In this document: positions 16,482 through 23,208 of the stretch, piece by piece | Position numbering within the stretch: the stretch's first letter is position 1 | Layout of the letters: every line of letters starts with the position of its first letter | Assembly (NCBI GenBank): GCA_035495435.1 | Contig: DATJFV010000022.1 | Span: 1 to 28,588 of the forward strand | Direction: 5' to 3' | Origin: JBDSKH01 sp035495435 | Lineage (GTDB): Bacteria; Actinomycetota; Actinomycetes; Actinomycetales; Microbacteriaceae | DNA length: 28,588 nt | Notes under the pieces: model-generated | What the model was told of the DNA's origin: nothing | Databases searched by the model: none | Seen by the model: the letters and a program-made list of their open reading frames with translations, nothing else | Position numbers and translations under genes: made by a program

Positions 16482-16522
16482 GATGCCGGTGCGGGCGGAG
16501 CAGATCCGCCCGCACCGGCATC
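16482..16522 (-). terminator. Perfect 18-bp stem-loop between binding-protein and permease genes
   Basis: Bases 16482-16499 are the exact reverse complement of 16505-16522, with a 5-base loop, forming a GC-rich 18-bp stem. No T-run follows on the transcribed strand. It is therefore better read as an RNA-stabilising or attenuating element, as between malE and malF-type genes, that lets the binding protein be made in excess. Function is inferred; the stem is seen directly. Confidence 0.7.
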
Positions 16523-16531
16523 TTCAGGCAG

Positions 16532-17803
16532 CTAGAACTGTGACGCCAGCGTGTCCTGGATGCCCGCGAGCATCTTCTCGGGGTCGTCGCCGTTGGTGAC
16601 GACACCCGACAGGCCCACGCTGAGCGCGTCGGTCAGCGCCGGCGCGTTCGGCTGCAGCGGAACGGTGACACCCTTGGCGAGCGCTTCCTGCACCGTGGGG
16701 AGCCACGGGGCGTTGGCGGTCAGGTCGGGGTCGGTGTACAGCGACTCGCGGAAGCTGATGAACGACGGGTCGATCGTGCTCATCTCCTTCTGCGCGGCCT
16801 TGCTGGTCAGCCAGGCGCCGAGCTTGAACGCCTCCTCCTGGTTCTTGGAGTCGGCCGGAACCGCCCAGCCCCAGGTCTGCAGCAGACCGGCCGGGGTCTT
16901 CGCGTAAGGCAGCGGGGCGTAGCCCAGCTTGCCGGCGACGTTGGACTCGTCAGCGTTCTCGAGCGCCGTGAACAGACCCGAGGTGGTGATGCCGATCGGA
17001 GCCTGGCCGAACTGCAGGGCCTTGTTCACCTCGTCCCAGTGCCAGCCGTTGCTGCCCTCGAGGCCGTACTGGCTGAGCTGCTGGATGAAGTCGACGGTCT
17101 CGACGACGCTCGGGTCGGTGAGGTCGAGCGCACCGTCGGCGTTGAAGAAGTCGGTCTCGTTGCCGGCCAACAGGACGGCCATGATGTTGACGATCGCGGA
17201 GCCCTGACGGAACGGCAGAGCGATGCCCGTGCCCTGCTCCTTGAAGTACTTGGCGACGGCGAGGATGTCGTCCCAGGTCTTGGGGGCCTGGAGGCCCGCC
17301 TTGTCGAGAGCGTCCTTGTCGTAGACGACCAGGGGCGTCTGCACGAAGTACGGCAGGGCGTACAGCTTGCCATCGCGCGTGTACACGTCGACGCCGCTCT
17401 TGTTGAAGTCGCTGAAGTCCCAGCCGGCTCCGGTCAGCGACTCGTCCTTCACGTAGTCGCTCAGGTCGCTGAGGTAGCCGGCCTCGGTGTACTCGCCGAC
17501 CCACGCCTCCGGCACGTAGATCAGGTCGTACTCGCCCGTCTTGGTGCTCATGTTGAGGGTCTGCTTCTGCTTGAGCTGGCCGTAATCGATCGCGTCGAAA
17601 CGGATGGTGACACCCGTCTCTTTGCTGTACTCGTCGAGCAGCTGCTGCTGGGCGTCGGCCTGCGGCCCGGCCCAGCGTGAAACGGTCAGGGTGACGTCGC
17701 TCTTCGGAGTGGAGCCGTCGGTGCTGGTGCTGCAGGCCGTGAGCCCCGTCAGCGCCATGAGCGCTGCGAGTCCGACGGCAACGCTGCCTCGTGATCTACG
17801 CAT
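16532..17803 (-). CDS. ABC transporter sugar-binding lipoprotein (CUT1 solute-binding protein)
   Basis: This 423-residue extracellular solute-binding protein has a lipoprotein signal peptide: basic MRRSR, hydrophobic VGLAALMALTGL, and lipobox LTAC with Cys24 as the acylated residue. The mature protein follows the bacterial SBP family 1 pattern: SRWAGPQADAQQQLLDEYSK, YDLIYVPEAWVGEYTEAG, GKLYALPYFVQTPLVVYDKD, TWDDILAVAKYFKEQG and WGWAVPADSKNQEEAFKL. It captures a sugar or polyol outside the membrane for the two permeases. AGAAGG lies 6 bases before the ATG. It is the first gene of the operon, with a candidate promoter and palindrome about 90-105 bases upstream. Confidence 0.94.
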   Translation of the reverse strand: MRRSRGSVAVGLAALMALTGLTACSTSTDGSTPKSDVTLTVSRWAGPQADAQQQLLDEYSKETGVTIRFDAIDYGQLKQKQTLNMSTKTGEYDLIYVPEAWVGEYTEAGYLSDLSDYVKDESLTGAGWDFSDFNKSGVDVYTRDGKLYALPYFVQTPLVVYDKDALDKAGLQAPKTWDDILAVAKYFKEQGTGIALPFRQGSAIVNIMAVLLAGNETDFFNADGALDLTDPSVVETVDFIQQLSQYGLEGSNGWHWDEVNKALQFGQAPIGITTSGLFTALENADESNVAGKLGYAPLPYAKTPAGLLQTWGWAVPADSKNQEEAFKLGAWLTSKAAQKEMSTIDPSFISFRESLYTDPDLTANAPWLPTVQEALAKGVTVPLQPNAPALTDALSVGLSGVVTNGDDPEKMLAGIQDTLASQF

Positions 17804-17880
17804 TTCTACCTTCTCTTGTGTGTGGGCGAGTGTGTGGAGGGTGGATGTTCAACACGGGAAAGCCCGTCCGCGTTGTGCCC

Positions 17881-17909
17881 ATCTAAATGTACTGACAAAG
17901 TTATGTCAA
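17881..17909 (-). promoter_or_regulatory. Candidate sigma-70-type promoter and overlapping palindromic operator for the transport operon
   Basis: On the minus strand TTGACA (17909-17904) is followed, 17 bases later, by TTAGAT (17886-17881), a reasonable -35/-10 pair. The -35 lies within an inverted repeat, TGACA-N6-TGTCA (17893-17908). A repressor bound there would block polymerase. This is the AT-richest part of the 217-base gap between the binding-protein gene and the next gene. The protein that binds is not identifiable; the nearby GntR regulator is a candidate. Confidence 0.55.
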
Positions 17910-18020
17910 TCCAAAGTCGGGATGTCGCGCACAAACCGACCGCCGCATCCCGCGGCGCAATGACCGCAGGCGATGACCCAGCGACCACCCGGCGGCCACC
18001 GAGGCGACCGAGGCGAGCCT

Positions 18021-18539
18021 CTACCGCCCGCGGTTCCAGGCGGTCGCCGCGACGAACAGCACACCGGCCAGAATGCTGACCCCGGCGACGATGGTCAGCG
18101 GCGCACCCGTGACGGTCGCCTGCAGAAACCAGTAGTCCAGATCGGTCGCCGCCGCCCCACGGCCCGACACCAGCAGACGCGCCTGGTTCGCCCAGATCAG
18201 ACCCCCGACGGTGAGGGCGAGGCCCAGCACCACCAGCGCGACCAGGAACGGGTTGCGGCTGAGCCGACGCGCGGGCGACACCGCGTCCGGGTCGGGTTCT
18301 GCGCCATCCGCCGATTCCGGCACGGCCCGCCGCGGGTCATGAGCCTCGTCTGCGGATGCGGCCGCGGCATCCGGGCGGGTTGCCTCGCGGTCCGGCGCAG
18401 CACGGTAGGGCGCCGGCGTGACGATCGCCGCATCCGGAGCCTGGGCCGGGTGCCGGCGCAGCCCCGACGTGACCGCACCCTCGAACCCGCGCTGGAATGC
18501 GGGGTCGTATCGCGGGTCGACCCGCTTCTCGTCGGCCAC
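18021..18539 (-). CDS. Hypothetical membrane protein with two predicted transmembrane helices
   Basis: I recognise no family for this 172-residue protein. The first about 90 residues are hydrophilic and rich in Ala, Asp, Pro and Arg, so probably disordered and cytoplasmic. Two hydrophobic helices follow: NPFLVALVVLGLALTVGGLIW (about 96-116) and LTIVAGVSILAGVLFVAAT (about 147-165). It ends in a basic WNRGR tail. The GTG start has GGAGG 5 bases upstream. Three 14-bp tandem repeats lie immediately upstream. It is not part of the transporter operon, being separated from it by more than 200 bases with the transporter's own promoter between. Confidence 0.75.
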   Translation of the reverse strand: MADEKRVDPRYDPAFQRGFEGAVTSGLRRHPAQAPDAAIVTPAPYRAAPDREATRPDAAAASADEAHDPRRAVPESADGAEPDPDAVSPARRLSRNPFLVALVVLGLALTVGGLIWANQARLLVSGRGAAATDLDYWFLQATVTGAPLTIVAGVSILAGVLFVAATAWNRGR

Positions 18540-18549
18540 CTGGTCCTCC

Positions 18550-18591
18550 GATTGTGGGCATCAGATCGTGGGAATCAGATCGTGGGAATCA
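18550..18591. repeat. Three tandem 14-bp repeats
   Basis: GATTGTGGGCATCA (18550-18563) is followed by two identical GATCGTGGGAATCA copies (18564-18577 and 18578-18591). They lie just upstream of the ribosome site of the minus-strand membrane-protein gene, in its leader or promoter. They may be regulator sites or a simple slippage repeat. Confidence 0.85.
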
Positions 18592-18720
18592 GCATATTCC
18601 GACGGATGCCGTGGGGGCGTGCCACGATCGGCCCGGTTCCGCAAGGGGGGTGCGTCCGCTTCACGGGCCGACGTAGGGTCGGCAGATCGCACAGGGCACC
18701 TGTGCCGGGGAGGCTGACGA

Positions 18721-19128
18721 ATGACCGACGAGACGCTGCGGGCGGCGACCATCAACAACGAGTTCCTGCGGGCGCTCGGCGAACTCGTCATCGCGGGCTC
18801 GCGGCTCGAGCACCTGCAGATCTCGCCCGTCGAACCGGCCGAAGACGAGAGCCGCATTCCTGCGTGGGCGCGGCGTGCACGCGAGTTGCTGGACGAACGC
18901 GACCGGTTCATCCACGCCACCTCGGTCGCGCACGAGGGGTCGACCGTGATCCGGGTGACCGCACGCGACGGCTCGGTGATTCCGGGCGACGCGACCTACA
19001 TCGTGCACCTGGCGGCCCGGATCACGCGGCATCGGGGAGCCGGTCTCGCCATGGGCGTGCCGCTGGCCGAGGGCTTCGAGTCGACCGCGACAGGGCCGAT
19101 GCCGATCGCCCGCCAGGACGTCGGCTAG
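18721..19128 (+). CDS. Hypothetical protein, 135 residues
   Basis: I do not recognise this protein's family. It has a helix-rich N-terminal half (TINNEFLRALGELVIAGSRLEHL and RRARELLDERDRFIHATSV) and a strand-rich C-terminal half (TVIRVTARDG, ATYIVHLAARI). The layout, with a conserved-looking ERDRFIHA segment, vaguely resembles small actinobacterial proteins of unknown function. No signal peptide or membrane segment is visible. The ATG has GGGGAGG 7 bases upstream, supporting real translation. It is convergent with the coiled-coil gene, and the two TAG stops share the palindrome CTAG at 19125-19128. Confidence 0.72.
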   Translation: MTDETLRAATINNEFLRALGELVIAGSRLEHLQISPVEPAEDESRIPAWARRARELLDERDRFIHATSVAHEGSTVIRVTARDGSVIPGDATYIVHLAARITRHRGAGLAMGVPLAEGFESTATGPMPIARQDVG

Positions 19129-20087
19129 CGCTCCAGCGCCTCCAGCCGCGCCTCGGCTCGCCCCACCACGCGCTGGGCACCCTCGTGCTGCCGCCCGGCG
19201 CGGTCGCGCGAACGGATCGCCTCGCGGCGGCGCCGTTCCGCGTCGGCCACCTCGCGCTCGAGCCGCTCCGCCTCGGCGAGCGCGCGATCCCGCTCCTCCA
19301 CCACCGCGGCGTGCTGCGCGGCCGCCGCCGCGAGTTCCTCGTCAGCGGACTCCACCTCGGCCCGCGCGGCATCCGCCCGAGCACGTGCCGCCTCCAGGTC
19401 GGAACGGGCCTGCACCCGCGGATCCGGCCGCCGAGAACTCGCCGCGCCCGGAGCGCCCGCACCGCGAGCACCCGCACCCCGAGCACTCGCACCCCGAGCA
19501 CCCGCACCTGCATCCGCACTGCCGCGCCCCGACGCGGATCCGGCCCGCAGCTCCGCCCCCGGCGCCGCGACCGCGCCCTCCAGGTCGACCGGGTCTCCTC
19601 CGATGCTCTGCAACGCCCGCACCAGACGCCCCGAACGCACCGCCGCGCCGGCCGCCTCATCCGCGATGCCCGCCACGAAGGTCTGCTCGACGTCGTCGGC
19701 GATCGCACTCGAGAGCGGGCGGCCGCGCTCGGCCGACACCCGCCGGGCAGCCTCGGCGAGCTCACGGAGGGCATCACGACGGCGGGCGGTCAGCTCGCGC
19801 AGGGCGTCGCGGTCGAACGCCGCCTGGGCCGCGCGCAGCTCGTCGCCCAGATCCAGCGCGGCGACCACCGCATCCGGTTCGGCGCGCACGACCTGATTGA
19901 CCAGCCAGGCGGCCGCCGACGGTTTCGGCAAGGCGGCGACCACGGCGCGGCTCTCACCGGTCAGGGCCGCGGCGAGCCGTTTGCGCTGCGCGATGAAGTC
20001 GGCCAGGTCGAGCGCGTACAGCTCGCCCGCCGCCGACTCCACCGCCGACCCCACCGCCGCCGACTCCACCGATGACGCCTCGGCCAC
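19125..20087 (-). CDS. Conserved hypothetical protein with Ala/Gly linker and C-terminal coiled coil
   Basis: This 320-residue protein has three visible parts. A folded N-terminal region carries LYALDLADFIAQRKRLAAAL and LPKPSAAAWLVNQVVR, a pattern I associate with an actinobacterial family of unknown function. A low-complexity Ala-Gly-Arg linker follows (about residues 190-215), encoded by 15-bp tandem repeats. The C-terminus is a long charged coiled coil (about 225-320) rich in Glu, Arg and Ala. The GTG start lies 5 bases past the maltokinase stop with no clear ribosome site, so translation is probably coupled; an in-frame GTG nearer GELYALDL is possible. Structural or DNA-associated roles are speculation. 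Confidence 0.72.
   Translation of the reverse strand: MAEASSVESAAVGSAVESAAGELYALDLADFIAQRKRLAAALTGESRAVVAALPKPSAAAWLVNQVVRAEPDAVVAALDLGDELRAAQAAFDRDALRELTARRRDALRELAEAARRVSAERGRPLSSAIADDVEQTFVAGIADEAAGAAVRSGRLVRALQSIGGDPVDLEGAVAAPGAELRAGSASGRGSADAGAGARGASARGAGARGAGAPGAASSRRPDPRVQARSDLEAARARADAARAEVESADEELAAAAAQHAAVVEERDRALAEAERLEREVADAERRRREAIRSRDRAGRQHEGAQRVVGRAEARLEALER
19453..19512. repeat. Four tandem 15-bp repeats inside the coiled-coil gene
   Basis: Four 15-base units, consensus GCACCCGCACCCCGA, run from 19453 to 19512 without interruption. Because the unit is five codons the reading frame is preserved, producing repeats of the type GARGA in the linker. Copy number probably varies between strains. 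Confidence 0.85.
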
Positions 20088-20091
20088 GGTG

Positions 20092-21453
20092 CTACGCGAG
20101 CGACCGCGACGTGAGGCGCTCGATCGCGTGCACCGGGATCGGCAGCCAGGACGGCCGGTTGCGCGCCTCGTAGCTCGCCTCGTATACGGCCTTGTCGAGC
20201 TCGAACGCGGTCAGCAGCGCGTGGTCGCCGATGATGCCGCCGGCGTCCTCGTATCCGGCCAGGTAGGCGTCGCCGGCGCGGCGAGCCCACGCGCCCGCCT
20301 CGGGGTGGGTGGACGATGCGGCGGCGTAGTCGAACGAGCGCAGCATGCCGGCGAGGTCGCGCAGCGGCGGTTCGGGTCGGGTGCGTTCCTCGATCGTGCG
20401 CAGCGGCTCGCCCTCGAAGTCGATGAACACCCAGCGGTCGGCGGCGTCACCCCGCACGGTGTCGCCCCGCACGGAGCCTCCCTGAATGGAGCCGCCCGGC
20501 ACGGTCGCGTGCAGGATCTGCCCCAGATGCAGGTCGCCGTGGATGCGCTGCAGCCGCGGCCAGTCGCTCGTGGCCGCGGTGGCATACGCGGTCTGGATCT
20601 CGTCCTTGTGCTCGACGAGCGACGGCACATCGCGGATGGCGGCCTCGAGCCGTGCAGTCCACATCGCGGTGATCGCCGAGACCGTCTCGGGGCTCGGGGG
20701 CTCGGTGGGAAGTCGCTCCGCGAGGGTGGCGTGCAGCGCCGCCGTGGCCCGGCCCAGCTGGAACGCCTCATGCGAGAAGTCGGCCCCGGCATCCACCGAC
20801 CGACGGGCGGTCAGCCAGGCATCCTCGGCACCGCGCAGAAACTCCTGCGCGATCGCCAAATGCCCCTCACCCAGGGTCTCGCCCGCGTCGCGCCAGGAGG
20901 CGTCGAGGGCGCCGACGAAGCGGGGCACGTAGCTGGCGCCGGTAGAGCTCAGCGCCCCCTGCAGCTCGGCGTCGGGGTTGCGTCCGTGCTGCACCACCCG
21001 GAAAACCTTCACCATCACCTCGCCGGCGTCGCGGGTCGACACCACGATCGAGGTGTTGGACTGCTCGCCGGTGAGCACGCCGCTGCCGGTGATCTGCTCG
21101 CCGGGGGCAGGGTGCGCTGTGGTCGGGTGCGCGTTGCCGCGGATCGCGTCGAGCACGGCGGCAGCGAACACCGGATCGTACGGTCCGTCGAAGACCGCGC
21201 GGTCGCCGTTCGGGCCGATCAGGTGGGCTGCCGCTCCGTCGGGAACACCGCGCCGTTCGACCACCGGCACCTGGTACACCGAGTTGCGCGGGTCGGCCTC
21301 GTCGGCCATCAGCAGGATGTGGACCAGCGCCTCGGGGTCGGGGCTGTCGAGAGGAATATCGCCCACCGTTCGCAGCCGCGGGACGCCCCCTTTCCCGGCG
21401 TACCAGCGCTGGCGGGCCATCCACCCGCCGACCAGTTGCGCCAAAGCGTCCAT
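20092..21453 (-). CDS. mak: Maltokinase
   Basis: Maltokinase phosphorylates maltose to maltose 1-phosphate with ATP, feeding the GlgE route of alpha-glucan synthesis. The 453-residue protein has the N-terminal cap-domain start RQRWYAGKGG, GEQSNTSIVV, a kinase-type HGDLHLGQ catalytic loop (His305, Asp307) and FIDFEGEP metal-binding motif. The C-terminal YEARNRPSWLPIPVHAIERL is typical of actinobacterial Mak/Pep2. The start could be GTG 21468 or ATG 21453; I prefer the ATG because MDALAQLVGGWM matches the usual N-terminus. Between HGDLH and DFEGEP is a four-copy pentapeptide expansion. The usual partners treS, glgE and glgB are not in the window. Confidence 0.93.
   Translation of the reverse strand: MDALAQLVGGWMARQRWYAGKGGVPRLRTVGDIPLDSPDPEALVHILLMADEADPRNSVYQVPVVERRGVPDGAAAHLIGPNGDRAVFDGPYDPVFAAAVLDAIRGNAHPTTAHPAPGEQITGSGVLTGEQSNTSIVVSTRDAGEVMVKVFRVVQHGRNPDAELQGALSSTGASYVPRFVGALDASWRDAGETLGEGHLAIAQEFLRGAEDAWLTARRSVDAGADFSHEAFQLGRATAALHATLAERLPTEPPSPETVSAITAMWTARLEAAIRDVPSLVEHKDEIQTAYATAATSDWPRLQRIHGDLHLGQILHATVPGGSIQGGSVRGDTVRGDAADRWVFIDFEGEPLRTIEERTRPEPPLRDLAGMLRSFDYAAASSTHPEAGAWARRAGDAYLAGYEDAGGIIGDHALLTAFELDKAVYEASYEARNRPSWLPIPVHAIERLTSRSLA
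20446..20505. repeat. Four imperfect 15-bp repeats encoding pentapeptides in maltokinase
   Basis: Units at 20446-20460, 20461-20475, 20476-20490 and 20491-20505 encode TVRGD, SVRGD, SIQGG and TVPGG in the maltokinase frame (protein order is the reverse). The consensus is [ST]-[VI]-x-G-[GD]. They sit in the loop just before the DFEGEP metal motif and are an in-frame expansion. Confidence 0.8.
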
Positions 21454-21468
21454 AAGGCATGGTGACAC

Positions 21469-21482
21469 TTTCGCCCGCGAAA
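21469..21482. promoter_or_regulatory. Perfect palindrome directly upstream of maltokinase
   Basis: TTTCGC (21469-21474) and GCGAAA (21477-21482) are perfect inverted arms with a 2-base centre, next to the alternative maltokinase GTG start. It could be an operator for a dimeric regulator. No regulator gene is adjacent. Confidence 0.35.
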
Positions 21483-21514
21483 TGGGCAGGGTGACCGGGA
21501 ATGACCCCCGATTA

Positions 21515-21534
21515 AGAGGCAGCAGTCAGCCTCT
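21515..21534. repeat. Inverted repeat AGAGGC-N8-GCCTCT
   Basis: Six-base perfect arms (21515-21520 and 21529-21534) with an 8-base loop lie in the 201-base gap between maltokinase and the small membrane gene. It may be a hairpin or operator. The rest of that gap shows no gene I can support. Confidence 0.4.
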
Positions 21535-21654
21535 GATGCTGGATGCTGCCGCGAGATCGCCTGGACGTTCCCTGTATCGGCGACCGCGGCATCCGGCAGC
21601 ACGGAAATGTGGGGTGCGCCCCGCTACGAGCGGGACACGAAGGAGATCATCACC

Positions 21655-21819
21655 ATGAACATCCTGGTTGCCATCATCGCGATCATCGCCGTCATCATGC
21701 TGCTCACGGGCGGTTTCGTCCACGCGCTGAACTTCCTGCTGTGGGTCGGCCTCGTGCTGCTGGTGCTCGCCGCGATCGTGTGGCTGGTGCGGTTCCTGTC
21801 GGGCCGCCGAACGGTATAG
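21655..21819 (+). CDS. Small hydrophobic membrane protein, 54 residues
   Basis: This peptide is nearly all membrane-spanning. One segment is MNILVAIIAIIAVIMLLTGG and the second is FLLWVGLVLLVLAAIVWLVR, joined by GGFVHALN, with a short basic tail (SGRRTV) predicted to stay in the cytoplasm. GAAGGAG lies 9 bases before the ATG and a stem-loop follows the stop, so this is a self-contained single-gene unit. The GGFxH-then-hydrophobic pattern resembles small envelope or stress-related proteins (lmo0937/DUF5670-like), a weak similarity from memory. Confidence 0.78.
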   Translation: MNILVAIIAIIAVIMLLTGGFVHALNFLLWVGLVLLVLAAIVWLVRFLSGRRTV

Positions 21820-21858
21820 GCCTCGGAACGGTCTCAACAGACTGACTTTTCTGGGGAT

Positions 21859-21895
21859 GAGAGACCCGGTTCCGCCTCGGCGGGCCGGGTCTCTC
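21859..21895 (+). terminator. Stem-loop terminator after the small membrane gene
   Basis: GAGAGACCCGG (21859-21869) pairs perfectly with CCGGGTCTCTC (21885-21895), and the intervening 15 bases can extend the stem by wobble pairs. It lies 40 bases past the stop. There is no T-run, which is common for actinobacterial terminators. Confidence 0.65.
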
Positions 21896-21993
21896 CCTGT
21901 GTCGGGCTGCGCCCCGTGTCGGTCTCTCCCCGGGCCCGCGACGGTGCCGCCTGCGACAGTGCCTGCGACACTGGGAGGGTGAACGCCTCCCGG

Positions 21994-23106
21994 ATGCGCC
22001 CCGAGACGATGAAGACCGTGGGAGCGGTGGGCGTTCCCCTCGTCGGGGTGGTCACCCTCGTGCTCGGCTGGAACGCGAAGCCGGGCGTGGTTGTCGTCGT
22101 ACTGATGGCTGTGGTGCTCGCCGCGACGGTGCTGGCCGCGGTGCACCACGCCGAGGTGATCGCGCACAAGGTGGGCGAACCGTTCGGGTCGCTGGTGCTG
22201 GCGGTGGCGGTGACCGTGATCGAGGTGGCGCTGATCATCACCCTGACTGTGTCGGGTGGACCGGAGGCGGCGAGCCTCGCACGCGACACCGTGTTCGCGG
22301 CGGTGATGATCACCGCCAACGGGATCATCGGACTGTGCTTGCTGGTCGGGGCATTGCGGCACGGAGTCATCCGGTTCAACGCGGAGGGGGCGGGGGCGCT
22401 GCTGGCCACGGTCACCACGCTGGCGGTGTTGTGCTTCGTGCTGCCCACGTTCACGTCGGGGGCGGCGCAGCAGTTCTCGACGTCGCAGCTGGTGTTCGTC
22501 GCGGTGGCGTCACTCGCGCTGTACGCGTTGTTCGTGACCACGCAGACGTTGAAGCATCGCGACTTCTTCCTGCCGGTGGAGCCGGATGACAGCACGGCGG
22601 GCCCCGCGAGCTCGGACGAGCCGGAGCACGATCATGCATCCGCGCCGTCCGCGCGGCAGACGCTGGTCAGCCTCGGGCTGCTGCTGCTGTCTCTGGTGGC
22701 GGTGGTGGGGCTGGCGAAGCTGGTGTCGCCGTCGATCGAGGCGGGGGTGGCGGCGATCGGTTTTCCGGCGTCGTTCGTGGGGGTGGTGATCGCACTGCTG
22801 GTGCTGCTGCCGGAGAGCATCGCGGCGGTGCGGGCGGCGCAGCGCAACCGCATCCAGACGAGCATCAATCTGGGGCTGGGGTCGGCGATCGCGAGCATCG
22901 GGCTGACGATCCCGGCGATCGCGGTGGCGTCGTTCTTCCTGCCGGGGCCGCTGCTGCTGGGGCTCGGTCCGACCCAGATCGTGCTGCTGGTGCTGACGGT
23001 GCTGATCAGCATCCTGACGATCGCGCCGGGTCGGGCGACACGGCTGCAGGGCGGGGTGCATCTGGCGGTGTTCGCGGCGTTCGTGTTCCTGTCGATCGCG
23101 CCGTGA
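21994..23106 (+). CDS. chaA: Calcium:proton antiporter (ChaA-like, CaCA superfamily)
   Basis: This cation exchanger of about 370 residues has about 11 hydrophobic segments in two homologous halves. The alpha-1 repeat contains KVGEPFGSLVLAVAVTVIEV with the essential Glu, and the alpha-2 repeat contains LLPESIAAVRAAQRNRIQTS and GSAIASIGLTIPAIAVA. A cytoplasmic linker rich in Asp, Glu and His (EPEHDHASAP) separates the halves and may sense metal. It exports Ca2+ (or Na+) in exchange for protons. Start choice is uncertain: GTG 21916, GTG 21979 and ATG 21994 are in frame. The ATG gives the length closest to E. coli ChaA (366). Confidence 0.9.
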   Translation: MRPETMKTVGAVGVPLVGVVTLVLGWNAKPGVVVVVLMAVVLAATVLAAVHHAEVIAHKVGEPFGSLVLAVAVTVIEVALIITLTVSGGPEAASLARDTVFAAVMITANGIIGLCLLVGALRHGVIRFNAEGAGALLATVTTLAVLCFVLPTFTSGAAQQFSTSQLVFVAVASLALYALFVTTQTLKHRDFFLPVEPDDSTAGPASSDEPEHDHASAPSARQTLVSLGLLLLSLVAVVGLAKLVSPSIEAGVAAIGFPASFVGVVIALLVLLPESIAAVRAAQRNRIQTSINLGLGSAIASIGLTIPAIAVASFFLPGPLLLGLGPTQIVLLVLTVLISILTIAPGRATRLQGGVHLAVFAAFVFLSIAP

Positions 23107-23145
23107 GCCGGGGTGGGTCGCCGGAGGGTGAGTGCGCCGGGCCCA

Positions 23146-23208
23146 GCGTCAGCCGGACGGGCCCACGCGTCAGCCGGACGAGCCCACGCGTCAGCCCACG
23201 CGTCAGCG
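23146..23208. repeat. Tandem 21-bp repeats at the end of the MarR gene
   Basis: GCGTCAGCCGGACG followed by GGCCCAC (23146-23166) is repeated at 23167-23187 with one change, then at 23188-23199 with a 9-base deletion. A fourth partial copy from 23200 includes the MarR stop codon (23203-23205). The rest lies between the convergent antiporter and MarR genes. Confidence 0.85.

Noticed and set aside
18540..18720. Tandem repeats considered as a CRISPR array
   Set aside because: Units of 14 bases are contiguous with no spacers and no cas genes are nearby.
17973..20075. Plus-strand open frame of 700 codons
   Set aside because: It crosses the membrane-protein, small unknown and coiled-coil genes on other frames, is mostly Arg/Pro repeats and has no motif.
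22510..23061. Minus-strand His/Arg/Gln-rich open frame
   Set aside because: It is the antisense of the Ca2+/H+ antiporter, and the His/Gln bias arises from complementing Leu/Val codons.
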